From Leucobacter luti (GTDB lineage: Bacteria > Actinomycetota > Actinomycetes > Actinomycetales > Microbacteriaceae), in NCBI RefSeq assembly GCF_004217175.1, contig NZ_SHKI01000002.1:363000-426999 (forward strand): 64,000 nucleotides of DNA, read 5' to 3'. A model generated the notes under the pieces. That model did no database searches. It was given only the letters and a program-made list of their open reading frames with translations, and had not been told where the DNA came from. How positions within the stretch are numbered: position 1 is the first letter of the stretch; each line of letters begins with the position of its first letter. A program made the translations under genes and the position numbers. Shown here piece after piece: positions 1 through 8,422 of the stretch.

Positions 1-2
1 CG

Positions 3-671
3 GCGGATGCGGATCTCACCGCCCTCGCCTCGATCGTGATGGCGGACATCTACGGCCAGAACGTTGCGGGTAAGGGGCGGGCGAACCCGCGCACGATGGT
101 GCTGATCGGGCGGATTACGATGATCGTCGCGATCACGGCCGGGGTGTTCTTCGCCGGATCGCAGCTCAACATCCTCGACCTGCTGGTGTTTGTTGGCGCG
201 CTCTGGGGCGCGCTCGTCTTCCCAGTGATCGCGAGCTTCTACTGGGATCGGGTGACGAACGCGGCGTTCAGCGTCGCCGTCGTCGCCGCGCTCGCCGCGT
301 TCCTCCCGGTGCGCTTCGAGTGGATCAGTCTCGACGGGGGAGTCGGCCTCGTGAGCGACGTGCTCGCCACGATCGGAATCGGCGTGGTGCTTGGCCTCAT
401 GGCCTTCGGGTTCTTTGGCAAGCGCGTCGCCTTCGTGGTCGCTGCGGTGTCAACGCTCGCCGCGGCGCCGTTTGCGATCGGCTTCCTGCACCAGTACCCG
501 GTGCTCTCGGGCTCGCTCGTTGCATACGCGGTGAGCACGCTCGTGTGCGTGGCGATCACGCTCGCGTCGCGCCAACCTCGCTTTGACTTCGCGCTCATCT
601 CGGAGCGCACGGGAGACTTCGACCCCGTGGATGAGCTACCGGCCGTGGAACTTGAAAGGAACCCCGCATGA
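3..671 (+). CDS. Sodium:solute symporter family protein, C-terminal part (5' end outside window)
   Basis: The frame is open to the left window edge, so the gene is 5'-truncated. It enters with residues DLTALASIVMADIYGQNV, the conserved stretch that SSS-family transporters (PutP/PanF/SglT group) carry in a late transmembrane region. After it come about six hydrophobic segments and a short charged tail ending ERNPA. The GTG at 36 is internal and not a start. SSS proteins couple Na+ entry to uptake of sugars, amino acids or organic acids; the substrate cannot be told from this fragment. The stop codon overlaps the start of the next small gene (ATGA), so the two are translated together. Confidence 0.85.
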   Translation, partial: ADADLTALASIVMADIYGQNVAGKGRANPRTMVLIGRITMIVAITAGVFFAGSQLNILDLLVFVGALWGALVFPVIASFYWDRVTNAAFSVAVVAALAAFLPVRFEWISLDGGVGLVSDVLATIGIGVVLGLMAFGFFGKRVAFVVAAVSTLAAAPFAIGFLHQYPVLSGSLVAYAVSTLVCVAITLASRQPRFDFALISERTGDFDPVDELPAVELERNPA

Positions 672-805
672 ATCTGAGTACGATCCTGCTGACCGTGTAC
701 GTTCTCGTGTGGCCCGTGATTGTGGCGGGCACACTCACCGTGATCGTCAGGGCGTTCTTCGCCGACTGGCGGCAGGCGCGGCGTGAGGGGCGCCCAATTA
801 TCTAG
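668..805 (+). CDS. Putative transporter small subunit, 45 aa single-span membrane protein
   Basis: ATG at 668 overlaps the symporter stop in an ATGA junction, and the frame runs to TAG at 803-805. The protein starts MNLSTILLTVYVLVWPVI, has one hydrophobic segment of about 22 residues, then a basic tail (RAFFADWRQARREGRPII). Actinobacterial SSS symporters often have such a 40-50 aa partner directly downstream, annotated as a transporter small subunit. Coupled translation and size make the same role likely here. A hairpin terminator follows within 10 bases, so the symporter unit ends with this gene. Confidence 0.7.
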   Translation: MNLSTILLTVYVLVWPVIVAGTLTVIVRAFFADWRQARREGRPII

Positions 806-812
806 GGGTGTG

Positions 813-837
813 CCGGGGCGGGCAATGCCCGCCCCGG
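813..837. terminator. Perfect hairpin between convergent genes
   Basis: Two perfect 11-base GC arms (813-823 and 827-837) with a 3-base loop lie 8 bases after the symporter small-subunit stop and 30 bases before the end of the opposing yaeQ-type gene. There is no T-run, so termination would rest on the stem alone. It could serve both strands. Confidence 0.6.
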
Positions 838-866
838 AGCCCGCGCGGCTAGCCCCGCGGGCTCCG

Positions 867-1406
867 CTAGCCGACCCGGTGCTCGTGCACGGCCGAGCTG
901 AGCGACGCGCCGTTCAGGTCGACGTAGAGCTGCCCCTCGGTGAGCGACACCGTCATGGTGTTGCGGCGCTCAAGTGGGGCGACCACGGTGTCGATAAATC
1001 CGGGATCGAACGATCGCACCACGATGTTCTCCGCCTCGTGGATCGTCTTGCCCTCCCACGAGGTGAGCAGCTTTGCCGCGTCGCGGTGGGTGTACACGGC
1101 GGTGCGGTCTGCGAGCTTGCTGCCGTGGTGGAGGCGTGCCGCATCAGGGGCGCCGATCTCGATCCACGCGGTGATGTGCCCCGTGAGGTCCCGCACCAGC
1201 ACCGCGGGTTCGTCGGTTGAGGAGACGCCGGCGCTGAACGCGATGCCCTCCTCGTACTCCAGGCAGTAGGCGAGGACCCGGGTGACCATGTATGCCGCGG
1301 TCTCAGACGGGTGGCGGGCGACGCGCAACTGCAGTTCGTCGTACACCCCGCGGTCCACGTCTGCCAGCTGGATCTCGAACGTGTGAATCGTCGCGCCTAG
1401 TGCCAT
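867..1406 (-). CDS. YaeQ family protein
   Basis: The 179 aa product resembles YaeQ along its whole length: N-terminal MALGATIHTFEIQLADVDR, then ARHPSETAAYMVTRVLAYCL, DEPAVLVRDLTGHITAWIEIG and a C-terminal strand-rich region. YaeQ has a PD-(D/E)XK nuclease-like fold and its cellular role is poorly known. I start at the ATG at 1406 rather than the GTG two codons upstream, because YaeQ proteins begin MA(L)xAT and a TAGGCT box lies 8 bases before it. It is a single gene between a convergent terminator and the marR-type gene. Confidence 0.8.
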   Translation of the reverse strand: MALGATIHTFEIQLADVDRGVYDELQLRVARHPSETAAYMVTRVLAYCLEYEEGIAFSAGVSSTDEPAVLVRDLTGHITAWIEIGAPDAARLHHGSKLADRTAVYTHRDAAKLLTSWEGKTIHEAENIVVRSFDPGFIDTVVAPLERRNTMTVSLTEGQLYVDLNGASLSSAVHEHRVG

Positions 1407-1414
1407 GTTCACTG

Positions 1415-1420
1415 AGCCTA
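1415..1420 (-). promoter_or_regulatory. Candidate -10 box for the yaeQ-type gene
   Basis: TAGGCT on the minus strand ends 8 bases before the ATG at 1406, close to the TANNNT-start spacing seen at several other genes in this window. No convincing -35 is visible. Confidence 0.35.
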
Positions 1421-1436
1421 GCGGGCGCGGCGGGAG

Positions 1437-2012
1437 CTAGTGGCCGGGCTGCGCCCAGTCTTCGCCGCTGACGTCGATCTCCGCGGCCATATCGCGCAGG
1501 AACCGCGTCACGACCTCGCGCTCTTCGGATGAGAGCCGGGCCGCGGCGTGGAAGCGCTTCGCCTGCTGCACGCCGACGGTGCGGTACGCGGCCTCGCGCG
1601 TCTCTGGGGTGACGGTGATCGCGAAGGCGCGCCGGTCACTGGGGTGGATCGCGCGCACCACGTGGCCGCCGCGCTCAAGCCGATCGAGCAGCTTGGTGGT
1701 TGAGGGGGTGGTGATCCGCAGGTGCGCCGCGATGGCGCCCGGCGTCGCAACGCGGCCCTCGTTTTCCGCGACGATGAGGAAGTGGAGCGCACGCATGTCG
1801 GTGCGGCCGAGCTTCATATAGGCGAGGGATGCCTCGGACAGTCGGTCCTCCGACTCGCGCAGCGCGCCGAGAGCCGACATCACAGCTCCGATCTCGCCGA
1901 GCGCTGCGGGGTCGAGGCCAGCGCGGTCGACGAGCCGGCCGTCAGGGTCATTGCTCTCGACATCGTAGATCCCGTCCGCGGTGGGGTGCGGTTCTGCATT
2001 GGGCGACGTCAT
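1437..2012 (-). CDS. MarR family transcriptional regulator
   Basis: The 191 aa product has a winged-helix domain in its middle: LHFLIVAENEGRVATPGAIA, then LRITTPSTTKLLDRLERGG (recognition helix and wing entry), then HVVRAIHPSDRRAFAITVT (the wing with the typical DRR). An N-terminal extension of about 40 residues precedes the dimer helix. MarR proteins usually repress a divergently transcribed exporter or detoxification gene until a small aromatic ligand binds. The neighbour fits exactly: an MMPL exporter starts 75 bases away on the other strand. Confidence 0.85.
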   Translation of the reverse strand: MTSPNAEPHPTADGIYDVESNDPDGRLVDRAGLDPAALGEIGAVMSALGALRESEDRLSEASLAYMKLGRTDMRALHFLIVAENEGRVATPGAIAAHLRITTPSTTKLLDRLERGGHVVRAIHPSDRRAFAITVTPETREAAYRTVGVQQAKRFHAAARLSSEEREVVTRFLRDMAAEIDVSGEDWAQPGH

Positions 2013-2087
2013 GATGTTATATTAGCCTGCAATAGATGTAAGCTTTAGGATATTAATTAACCAGGCTAGATAAATGGGGGACGCGCC
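2013..2087. promoter_or_regulatory. Divergent promoter/operator region, marR-type gene and MMPL exporter
   Basis: This 75-base gap is strikingly AT-rich against its GC-rich surroundings. It contains a 7-base inverted repeat (tagcctg at 2023-2029 and caggcta at 2062-2068), a small palindrome around aagctt at 2040-2045, and ttaattaa at 2053-2060. Such a layout suits a MarR dimer controlling both genes, but which repeat is the operator is not resolved. Confidence 0.55.
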
Positions 2088-4274
2088 ATGACCGCGAATC
2101 ACGCAGGACGACCTCGGCGGAAGTGGCTGCGGATACTGCTGCCCGCCGTGCTCATCATCGGGTGGGTCGCGGTGAGCGGGATCGGTGGGCCCTACTTCGG
2201 CAAGGTGAGCGAGGTGTCGTCGAACGACCAGACCACCTACCTGCCCACCTCGGCCGACGCCACGCAGGTGCAGCAGCGCCTCGGCGACTTTAACGACTCT
2301 GAAGACATCCCGGCCGTCGTGGTCGTCGCGAGCGACTCGGAACTCACCGAGTCGGAGCTCACCGCGCTCTCTGACGCGGTGACCGCGCTCCCGGACACGG
2401 TTCCGGGGGTGTCAGATGAACTCTCGCCCCTGATCCCGTCCGAGGACGGGAAGGCCGCCCAGGCCTTTGTGCCGCTCGACAGCGGGGAAGGGCTGCGCGA
2501 CACGGTCGCGGCCGTGGGCGATGAGCTGCGCGCGAGTGCGCCGGACGGAGTCAGCGTCTACGTCACCGGCCCCGCGGGGTTCACCGCGGATCTCGTCAAC
2601 GGCTTCTCGGGCATCGACGGGATCCTGCTGGGCGTCGCGCTGCTCGCGGTGTTCATCATCCTGATCATCGTCTACCGCTCGCTACTCTTGCCGGTCGCCG
2701 TGCTCTCAACGAGCGTGATCGCGCTCACGGCGGCGCTGCTGCTGAACTGGTGGCTCGCGAAGTGGGGGCTGCTCATGCTCTCGGGGCAAACCCAGGGCAT
2801 CCTCTTCATCCTCGTGATCGGTGCCGCAACCGACTACTCGCTGCTGTACGTGTCCCGCTACCGCGAGGAACTGCGCCTGGTCCAGGATCGCGGGGCCGCC
2901 ACCATGCGCGCGCTCAAGGGATCGATCGAGCCGATCCTCGCCTCCGGTGGCACGGTCATCGCTGGTCTGCTCTGCCTGCTGCTCTCGGACCTCAAATCGA
3001 ACAGCTCCCTCGGGCCGATCGCTGCGATCGGCATCGTGTTCTCGATGCTCGCCGCGCTCACGCTGCTCCCGGCGATCCTCTTCGCTTTTGGCCGCGCGGC
3101 GTTCTGGCCCAAGCGGCCAAAGTTTGAGCCTGAGGTTGTCGCGGCCGAGCACGGCATCCACGGCGGCGTGTGGGCAAAGCTCGCCGGCTGGATCAAGCGT
3201 CGGCACCGGCCCATCTGGATCGTGACCGCGGTGCTGCTCGCGGTTGGCGTGGTGGGCGCCAGCCAGCTCGACGCGACCGGCGTGCCGCAGTCTGACCTCG
3301 TGCTCGGGACCTCCGAGGCGCGCGACGGGCAGCAGGCGCTCGGCGAGCACTTCCCGGGCGGATCCGGAAGCCCCGTGACCGTGATCGCCCCCGAGTCGAA
3401 GCTCCAGGAGGCCGCGGATGTGCTGCTCGGCTCGTCCGGGATCGATGGGGTGACGGTCGCCGCGAGCGACGCCCCGAGCGGCACGCTGCCGGTCACGTCC
3501 GACGGCGTTGGCGTGCCCGCCGGCCCGCCCGCCGGTGCTCCGGGCGCCGCAACCGCGCCGATCGAACCGACCGTCGCGAGCGGCGACGTGCTGCTCCAGG
3601 GCACGCTCACCGCCGCGGCCGACTCGGACGCCGCGGCTGACACGGTGCGCGAACTGCGCGCCGAGCTCGAGACCGCGGCGCCCGGCGCCATCGTGGGCGG
3701 CGTCACGGCGACCGCGATCGACACGAACGACGCTTCGATCCACGATCGCACGCTGATCATCCCGATCGTGCTCCTCGTGATCACGCTCATTCTCATGCTC
3801 CTGCTGCGCTCAATCCTTGCCCCGCTCCTGCTCGTGGCCACCACGGTGCTGTCGTTTGGCACCGCGCTGGGCGTGGCGGGCTGGATGTTCACGCACGTGT
3901 TCAACTTCCCCGGTGTGGACCCCGCGGTGCCGCTCTACAGCTTCGTGTTCCTCGTGGCACTCGGGATCGACTACAACATCTTCCTGATGACACGGGTGCG
4001 TGAGGAGTCACTGCGGCACGGGACGCGCGAGGGGATTCTGCGCGGGCTCTCGATCACGGGCGGCGTGATCACCTCTGCCGGTATGGTGCTTGCGGCGACG
4101 TTCGCTGCACTGTCGGTGATCCCGATCCTCTTCCTCGTGCAGATCGCGTTCATCGTGGCGTTCGGTGTGCTGCTCGACACGTTCATCGTTCGCTCGCTCC
4201 TCGTGCCAGCGCTGAGCTATGACATCGGGCGGAAGATTTGGTGGCCGTCGAAGCTGGGGCGCGGGGCGGCGTAA
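2088..4274 (+). CDS. MMPL family RND transporter
   Basis: The 728 aa product has the MmpL layout: a first membrane span near residues 12-33, an extracytoplasmic domain to about 175, a block of five spans to about 340, a second extracytoplasmic domain from about 400 to 550, and a last block of spans to about 715. The two conserved Asp-Tyr pairs of the proton relay are visible in GAATDYSLLYVSRYREE and LGIDYNIFLMTRVREE. MMPL proteins use the proton gradient to export lipids, siderophores or drugs. There is a Pro/Gly/Ala-rich insertion in the second outer domain. The divergent MarR gene suggests an inducible efflux pump; the substrate is unknown. Confidence 0.85.
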   Translation: MTANHAGRPRRKWLRILLPAVLIIGWVAVSGIGGPYFGKVSEVSSNDQTTYLPTSADATQVQQRLGDFNDSEDIPAVVVVASDSELTESELTALSDAVTALPDTVPGVSDELSPLIPSEDGKAAQAFVPLDSGEGLRDTVAAVGDELRASAPDGVSVYVTGPAGFTADLVNGFSGIDGILLGVALLAVFIILIIVYRSLLLPVAVLSTSVIALTAALLLNWWLAKWGLLMLSGQTQGILFILVIGAATDYSLLYVSRYREELRLVQDRGAATMRALKGSIEPILASGGTVIAGLLCLLLSDLKSNSSLGPIAAIGIVFSMLAALTLLPAILFAFGRAAFWPKRPKFEPEVVAAEHGIHGGVWAKLAGWIKRRHRPIWIVTAVLLAVGVVGASQLDATGVPQSDLVLGTSEARDGQQALGEHFPGGSGSPVTVIAPESKLQEAADVLLGSSGIDGVTVAASDAPSGTLPVTSDGVGVPAGPPAGAPGAATAPIEPTVASGDVLLQGTLTAAADSDAAADTVRELRAELETAAPGAIVGGVTATAIDTNDASIHDRTLIIPIVLLVITLILMLLLRSILAPLLLVATTVLSFGTALGVAGWMFTHVFNFPGVDPAVPLYSFVFLVALGIDYNIFLMTRVREESLRHGTREGILRGLSITGGVITSAGMVLAATFAALSVIPILFLVQIAFIVAFGVLLDTFIVRSLLVPALSYDIGRKIWWPSKLGRGAA

Positions 4275-4301
4275 CCCGAACTGGCTCGGATCTGGGGAAA
4301 C

Positions 4302-4350
4302 TCTTGGTCCATTGAAGATCCATGTTCTTGGATCTTGAGGCAGACCAAGA
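4302..4350 (+). promoter_or_regulatory. Nested inverted repeats upstream of pdxS, candidate operator
   Basis: Two stacked inverted repeats share one centre. The outer arms are tcttggtc (4302-4309) and gaccaaga (4343-4350); the inner arms are aagatcca (4315-4322) and tggatctt (4329-4336), with a 6-base loop. cttggtccattga and cttggatcttga also form an imperfect direct repeat. In actinobacteria pdxST is commonly controlled by the MocR-type regulator PdxR binding repeated sites here. No pdxR is present in this window, so the assignment is an inference. A transcript hairpin is an alternative. Confidence 0.5.
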
Positions 4351-4371
4351 CCGGCTGACATGGTGGACGGC

Positions 4372-5289
4372 ATGACCACCACATCAGCACCCCAGGCCCC
4401 AGATTCGACCCAGACCGGCTCGCCGCTCGTAAAGCGCGGGCTCGCCGACATGCTCAAGGGCGGGGTGATCATGGACGTGGTCACCCCCGAGCAGGCGCGC
4501 ATCGCGGAGGACGCCGGCGCGGTCGCCGTAATGGCGCTCGAACGCGTACCGGCGGACATCCGTGCGCAGGGCGGGGTGGCGCGCATGAGCGACCCGGATC
4601 TGATCACGGGGATCCAGGCTGCAGTCTCGATCCCCGTCATGGCGAAGGCGCGGATCGGTCACTTCGTCGAGGCCCAGGTGCTCGAGGCGCTCGACGTCGA
4701 CTACATCGACGAGTCAGAGGTGCTGAGCCCCGCCGACTACGTCAACCACATCGATAAGCGCGGCTTCACCGTGCCGTTCGTGTGCGGCGCAACGAACCTG
4801 GGGGAGGCGCTGCGCCGCATCGCCGAGGGGGCCGCGATGATCCGCTCGAAGGGCGAAGCGGGCACGGGCGACGTGTCCGAAGCCACCAAGCACATCCGCA
4901 CCATCCGTGGCGAGATCGCGCGCCTGCGCGGCCTTGCGCCCGACGAGCTCTACGTCGCGGCGAAGGAGCTGCGGGCGCCGCTCGATCTCGTGACCGAGGT
5001 GGCGCAGCGCAGCGCGCTTCCAGTGGTCCTGTTCACCGCCGGCGGAATCGCGACCCCCGCTGATGCGGCGCTTATGATGCAGCTCGGCGCCGACGGCGTG
5101 TTCGTGGGGTCCGGCATCTTCACGTCGGGCGAGCCAGCCAAGCGGGCCGCGGCGATCGTCGCGGCCACCGCGCAGTTCGAAGACCCGGCCGCGGTTGCGG
5201 CCGCGTCACGCGGGCTCGGCCCCGCGATGGTGGGGATCAGCGTGTCAGACCTCCCCGCGCCGCACCGCCTCGCCGAGCGCGGCTGGTGA
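4372..5289 (+). CDS. pdxS: Pyridoxal 5'-phosphate synthase lyase subunit PdxS
   Basis: PdxS condenses ribose 5-phosphate, glyceraldehyde 3-phosphate and PdxT-derived ammonia into PLP in the cytosol, as a 12-mer TIM barrel. The family signatures are all present: [20 protein letters not shown] (active Asp), [31 protein letters not shown] (Schiff-base Lys), SKGEAGTGD and [13 protein letters not shown] start at 4372 (MTTTSAPQ) because GGTGG lies 5 bases upstream; the ATG at 4360 would add four residues. The product is about 305 aa, the usual length. The stop overlaps the pdxT GTG. Confidence 0.95.
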   Translation: MTTTSAPQAPDSTQTGSPLVKRGLADMLKGGVIMDVVTPEQARIAEDAGAVAVMALERVPADIRAQGGVARMSDPDLITGIQAAVSIPVMAKARIGHFVEAQVLEALDVDYIDESEVLSPADYVNHIDKRGFTVPFVCGATNLGEALRRIAEGAAMIRSKGEAGTGDVSEATKHIRTIRGEIARLRGLAPDELYVAAKELRAPLDLVTEVAQRSALPVVLFTAGGIATPADAALMMQLGADGVFVGSGIFTSGEPAKRAAAIVAATAQFEDPAAVAAASRGLGPAMVGISVSDLPAPHRLAERGW

Positions 5290-5951
5290 GTGCCGCGCCC
5301 ACCGTCGGCGTGCTCGCGCTGCAGGGCGGGGTCGCCGAGCACGCGGCGATGCTCGAGGGACTGGGCGCGCGCGTGGTGCGCGTGCGCCGCCCGGCCCAGC
5401 TCCGCGGCCCAGACGGCCCGCGGCTCGACGCGCTCGTGCTGCCCGGCGGCGAGTCGAGCGTGATCGACCGGCTCCTCCGGCGCACGGGCCTCGCGGAGCC
5501 GCTCGGCGAGCTGATCCGGGGCGGCACGCCAACGCTCGGCACCTGCGCGGGGCTGATCCTCCTCGCCGCGCGCCTGCGCGACGCGGCACCCGGCCAGCGC
5601 ACGCTCGGCGGCCTCGACGTGACCGTGCGCCGCAACGCGCTCGGGCGGCAGCTCGCCTCCTGTGAGGCCGCCTTCGCCGTGTGCGGCCTGGGGCCGGTGC
5701 GCGGCGCCCTGATCCGAGCCCCCGAGATCGTTGCCGTGGGGCCGGCCGCCCGCGTGGTGACCCGGTTCGACGGGAGAATCCTCGGGGTTACGAGCGCGCC
5801 GGTCGGACCGGAGGCCGGGGCGGAGCCAGCTGTGCGCGCGGGGCGCGGAGGCGGCGCCGGCAGCGGCCTCGGCACCGTCACCGGGATCGCGTTTCACCCC
5901 GAGCTGAGCGGTGATCCGACCCTGCACCGCGCGCTCCTCGCGCAGTGCTGA
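5286..5951 (+). CDS. pdxT: Pyridoxal 5'-phosphate synthase glutaminase subunit PdxT
   Basis: PdxT is a class I glutaminase that delivers ammonia to PdxS. Visible landmarks are [17 protein letters not shown] at the N-terminus, [13 protein letters not shown], the nucleophile Cys in [11 protein letters not shown], and the His-x-Glu dyad in [11 protein letters not shown] near the C-terminus. At 221 aa it is slightly longer than usual because of a Gly/Ala-rich insert before the last motif. It starts with GTG inside the pdxS stop (GTGA), so the two subunits are translationally coupled. Confidence 0.95.
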   Translation: MSAAPTVGVLALQGGVAEHAAMLEGLGARVVRVRRPAQLRGPDGPRLDALVLPGGESSVIDRLLRRTGLAEPLGELIRGGTPTLGTCAGLILLAARLRDAAPGQRTLGGLDVTVRRNALGRQLASCEAAFAVCGLGPVRGALIRAPEIVAVGPAARVVTRFDGRILGVTSAPVGPEAGAEPAVRAGRGGGAGSGLGTVTGIAFHPELSGDPTLHRALLAQC

Positions 5952-5987
5952 GAGGGGCCCGGCGGCGGGAACCTGCGCTTGGCCGCG

Positions 5988-6076
5988 CTAGCCGGATTTC
6001 GGCTGCGCGATCCTAACCGGAGCTCGGCTGCGTGGCCCTAGCCGGAGTTCGGCTGCGCGATCCTAACCGGCGCTCG
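5988..6076. repeat. Three tandem 25-bp units plus a partial unit running into the ABC ATPase 3' end
   Basis: Units at 5988-6012, 6013-6037 and 6038-6062 share the pattern cta(g/a)ccgga..tcggctgcg and differ at a few positions. A fourth partial copy (6063-6076) is the last codons and stop of the adjacent minus-strand ATPase gene. Each unit therefore repeats a TAG stop on the minus strand. This looks like tandem duplication of a gene's 3' tail. No other function is apparent. Confidence 0.75.
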
Positions 6077-7613
6077 CCGCGACGAGCTCGCGCGTGAACG
6101 GATCCTGCGGGGCGCCAAACACCCGCTCGGTGTCGCCAGACTCGACGACCACCCCGTCGCGCAGAATGAGCACCCGGTCGCACACGCTGCGCACCGCGGC
6201 GAGATCGTGCGACACGAACACGAGCGCTACGCCGAGGCGCTGCTGAAGCCCGCGCAGCAGGTCGAGGATCCCCGCCTGGGTGGCCACGTCGAGGGCCGAC
6301 ACTGGTTCATCGCACACGAGCACGTCGGGCTCCGCCGCGAGCGCCCGGGCGATCGCGACGCGCTGTCGCTGGCCGCCCGAGAGCGTGCGCGGCCGCCGCG
6401 TCAGAAACTCGGCGCCGAGACCGACCCGGGCGAGCAGCTCGGCCGGGGCGGTGTGACTCTCCGGGCGGATCGAGGCGCGGAGGATCCGCTCCACCCGCCA
6501 CCTCGGATCGAACGTCGCGACCGGATCCTGCGGGATCAGCCGGACCCGCGGTGCGGGCGTGGCGCGCGTGATCGTTCCCGTGTCGAGGCGCTCGGCCCCG
6601 GCGATGATCCGAGCGAGCGTCGTCTTACCCGCTCCGGACTCGCCGACCACGCCCACGGACTCGCCGCGGTGGAGCTCGAAGTCGATGCCCCGCAGGCCGG
6701 TGGTACCGCCCGTCGGCGCGGGGAAGAGGCGCGCGGCCCCCGCGAGGCGGAGGAGCTCGCCGCCGCCGCGCGGTGCCGGGGGCGTGGGCTTCGGCCCGCG
6801 CGGGATTGCCGCGACGAGCGCGCGGGTGGCCGCGTGCTCCGGCGCGGTGAGCAGGCGCGCCGCGGGTCCGCGCTCCACGATCCTGCCGCCGTCGAGCACC
6901 GCGATCCGATCCGCGATCCGCGCGACCGCGCCGAGGTCGTGGCTGATGAGCAGGATCGCTGTGCCGCGGTCGCGGATGTCGTTGAAACTCGCCAGCACGT
7001 GTGCGGCGGTGGCGGAGTCGAGTGCGGTGGTCGGTTCGTCGGCGACGAGCAGCGCCGGGCCGGCGGCGAGCGCGGAGGCGATCAGCGCGCGCTGCCGCAT
7101 ACCGCCGGAGAGCTCGCTCGCGCGCTGGGCGAGCCGCTGCTCCGGGTCGGGCAGGCCGGCCGCGGCGAGTGCCGCCACGACCGCGGCGCGCCGTGCCGTG
7201 CCGCGCACACCCCGCACGGCGAGCGCCTCGCCCACCTCGGCGCCGATTGTGCGCAGCGGGTCGAGCGACTGCAGCGCGTCCTGCAACACGAGGCCAACGG
7301 TCCCGCCGCGCACGCGCCGCCACCGCCGGGGGCCCGCCGCGCGCAGGTCGTTGCCCGCGAGGTCGAGGCCGTCGGCTTGCACCCGCCAGCCCCGCTCGGC
7401 CTGGGTGAGACCGAGCAGGGTGCGCGCGAGCACCGATTTGCCGGCGCCCGACGCGCCAACGATCGCGAGGCACTCGCCGGGCGCCACCGCGAGATCGACG
7501 TCCGCGAGCACGGCGTCTCCGCCGGGGCGCTGCACCGTGAGCGCCCGCACGTCGAGCAACGGGTGCCCAGTGGGCGGCGGTGGCGCGACGGCGGGCTCCT
7601 GGTCGTGGCTCAT
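6063..7613 (-). CDS. Dipeptide/oligopeptide/nickel-type ABC transporter, fused double ATPase
   Basis: One 516 aa chain carries both nucleotide-binding domains that DppD and DppF supply as separate proteins. Domain 1 has Walker A GASGAGKSVLART, signature LSGGMRQR and Walker B LLVADEPTTALD. Domain 2 has GESGAGKTTLARI, LSGGQRQR and VLVCDEPVSALD. The true start is the ATG at 7613 (MSHDQEPA), which overlaps the permease stop in an ATGA junction; open reading to 7922 is only the permease read in another frame. It powers uptake through the two permeases upstream. The substrate may be peptides, nickel or similar small solutes. Confidence 0.92.
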   Translation of the reverse strand: MSHDQEPAVAPPPPTGHPLLDVRALTVQRPGGDAVLADVDLAVAPGECLAIVGASGAGKSVLARTLLGLTQAERGWRVQADGLDLAGNDLRAAGPRRWRRVRGGTVGLVLQDALQSLDPLRTIGAEVGEALAVRGVRGTARRAAVVAALAAAGLPDPEQRLAQRASELSGGMRQRALIASALAAGPALLVADEPTTALDSATAAHVLASFNDIRDRGTAILLISHDLGAVARIADRIAVLDGGRIVERGPAARLLTAPEHAATRALVAAIPRGPKPTPPAPRGGGELLRLAGAARLFPAPTGGTTGLRGIDFELHRGESVGVVGESGAGKTTLARIIAGAERLDTGTITRATPAPRVRLIPQDPVATFDPRWRVERILRASIRPESHTAPAELLARVGLGAEFLTRRPRTLSGGQRQRVAIARALAAEPDVLVCDEPVSALDVATQAGILDLLRGLQQRLGVALVFVSHDLAAVRSVCDRVLILRDGVVVESGDTERVFGAPQDPFTRELVAASAG

Positions 7614-8422
7614 GTGAGGTCCTTCCCGTCTGCGAGGCGGCGGCCGATCACGGTGAGCGCGGCGGCCGTGAGCACGAGCGCGAGCCCGGGGCCCACCGTC
7701 ATCCACCACGCGCTCGTGAGGTACACGCGGCCCGCGTTGAGCATCGCGCCCCACTCGGGCGCCGGCGGTTCGGTGCCGAGACCGAGGAAGCCGAGTGCGG
7801 AGACCCACACGATCGCCTGGCCCACACCGAGCGTGGCCGCCGAGACCAGCGGCCACAGGGCGTTCGGGGCGACGTGCCGCACGAACACCCGGCCGGGGGA
7901 GACATCGTCGAGCCGCGCCCACTCGACGTAGCCGCTGCCCGCCACGCCCCGCACGCGGGAGCGCAGCAGGCGCGCGTAGCCCGGGATCGTGGCGAGCCCG
8001 ATCGCGAGGATTGAGGCGGTCGGCCCGCTGCCCAGCACGGCGATGAACAGCAGGGACATCACCAGGGTCGGCAGTGCGAACAGCACCTCGAACAGCCGGC
8101 CGAGCGCCGCGTCGACGGGCCGCGGGCCGAGTCCGGCCGCGAAGCCGAGCAGCGCGCCGATCCCGATCCCGATCCCGGTCGCGGCCAGGCCGATCCCGAG
8201 CGACGCGGCGGCGCCGTGCACCACGCGAGTGGCGACGTCGCGGCCGGACTCGTCAGTGCCAAACGGATGGGCGAATGATGGCGGGGCGAACGCGTCGGCC
8301 GGGTGCACGGCGAGCGGGTCGCCGGGCGCGAGGAGCTGGGGCGCGAGCACCGCCGCCGCCGCGATGAGGAGCACGGCGAGGCTCGCGCACTCGGGGACGC
8401 CGAACCGCCGGCCGCGGGTCAT
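7610..8422 (-). CDS. ABC transporter permease, DppC/OppC type
   Basis: The 270 aa membrane protein has an N-terminal span (LAVLLIAAAAVLAPQLL), a family-typical outer loop with HPFGTDESGRDVATRVVHGA, and about five further spans. The cytoplasmic coupling loop (EAA-like) is seen around ARLDDVSPGRVFVRHVAPNA. It pairs with the DppB-type permease to form the channel. Its start overlaps the upstream permease stop, and its stop overlaps the ATPase start (both ATGA). Confidence 0.9.
   Translation of the reverse strand: MTRGRRFGVPECASLAVLLIAAAAVLAPQLLAPGDPLAVHPADAFAPPSFAHPFGTDESGRDVATRVVHGAAASLGIGLAATGIGIGIGALLGFAAGLGPRPVDAALGRLFEVLFALPTLVMSLLFIAVLGSGPTASILAIGLATIPGYARLLRSRVRGVAGSGYVEWARLDDVSPGRVFVRHVAPNALWPLVSAATLGVGQAIVWVSALGFLGLGTEPPAPEWGAMLNAGRVYLTSAWWMTVGPGLALVLTAAALTVIGRRLADGKDLT

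Noticed and set aside
2706..3904. Long minus-strand open frames opposite the MMPL gene
   Set aside because: High GC leaves antisense frames open; the translations lack any recognisable domain and the sense gene is clear.
6063..7922. A 619-residue reading of the fused ATPase with an N-terminal extension
   Set aside because: The first 103 residues are an Arg/Pro-rich out-of-phase reading of the upstream permease; the ATG at 7613 overlaps the permease stop and begins the real domain.
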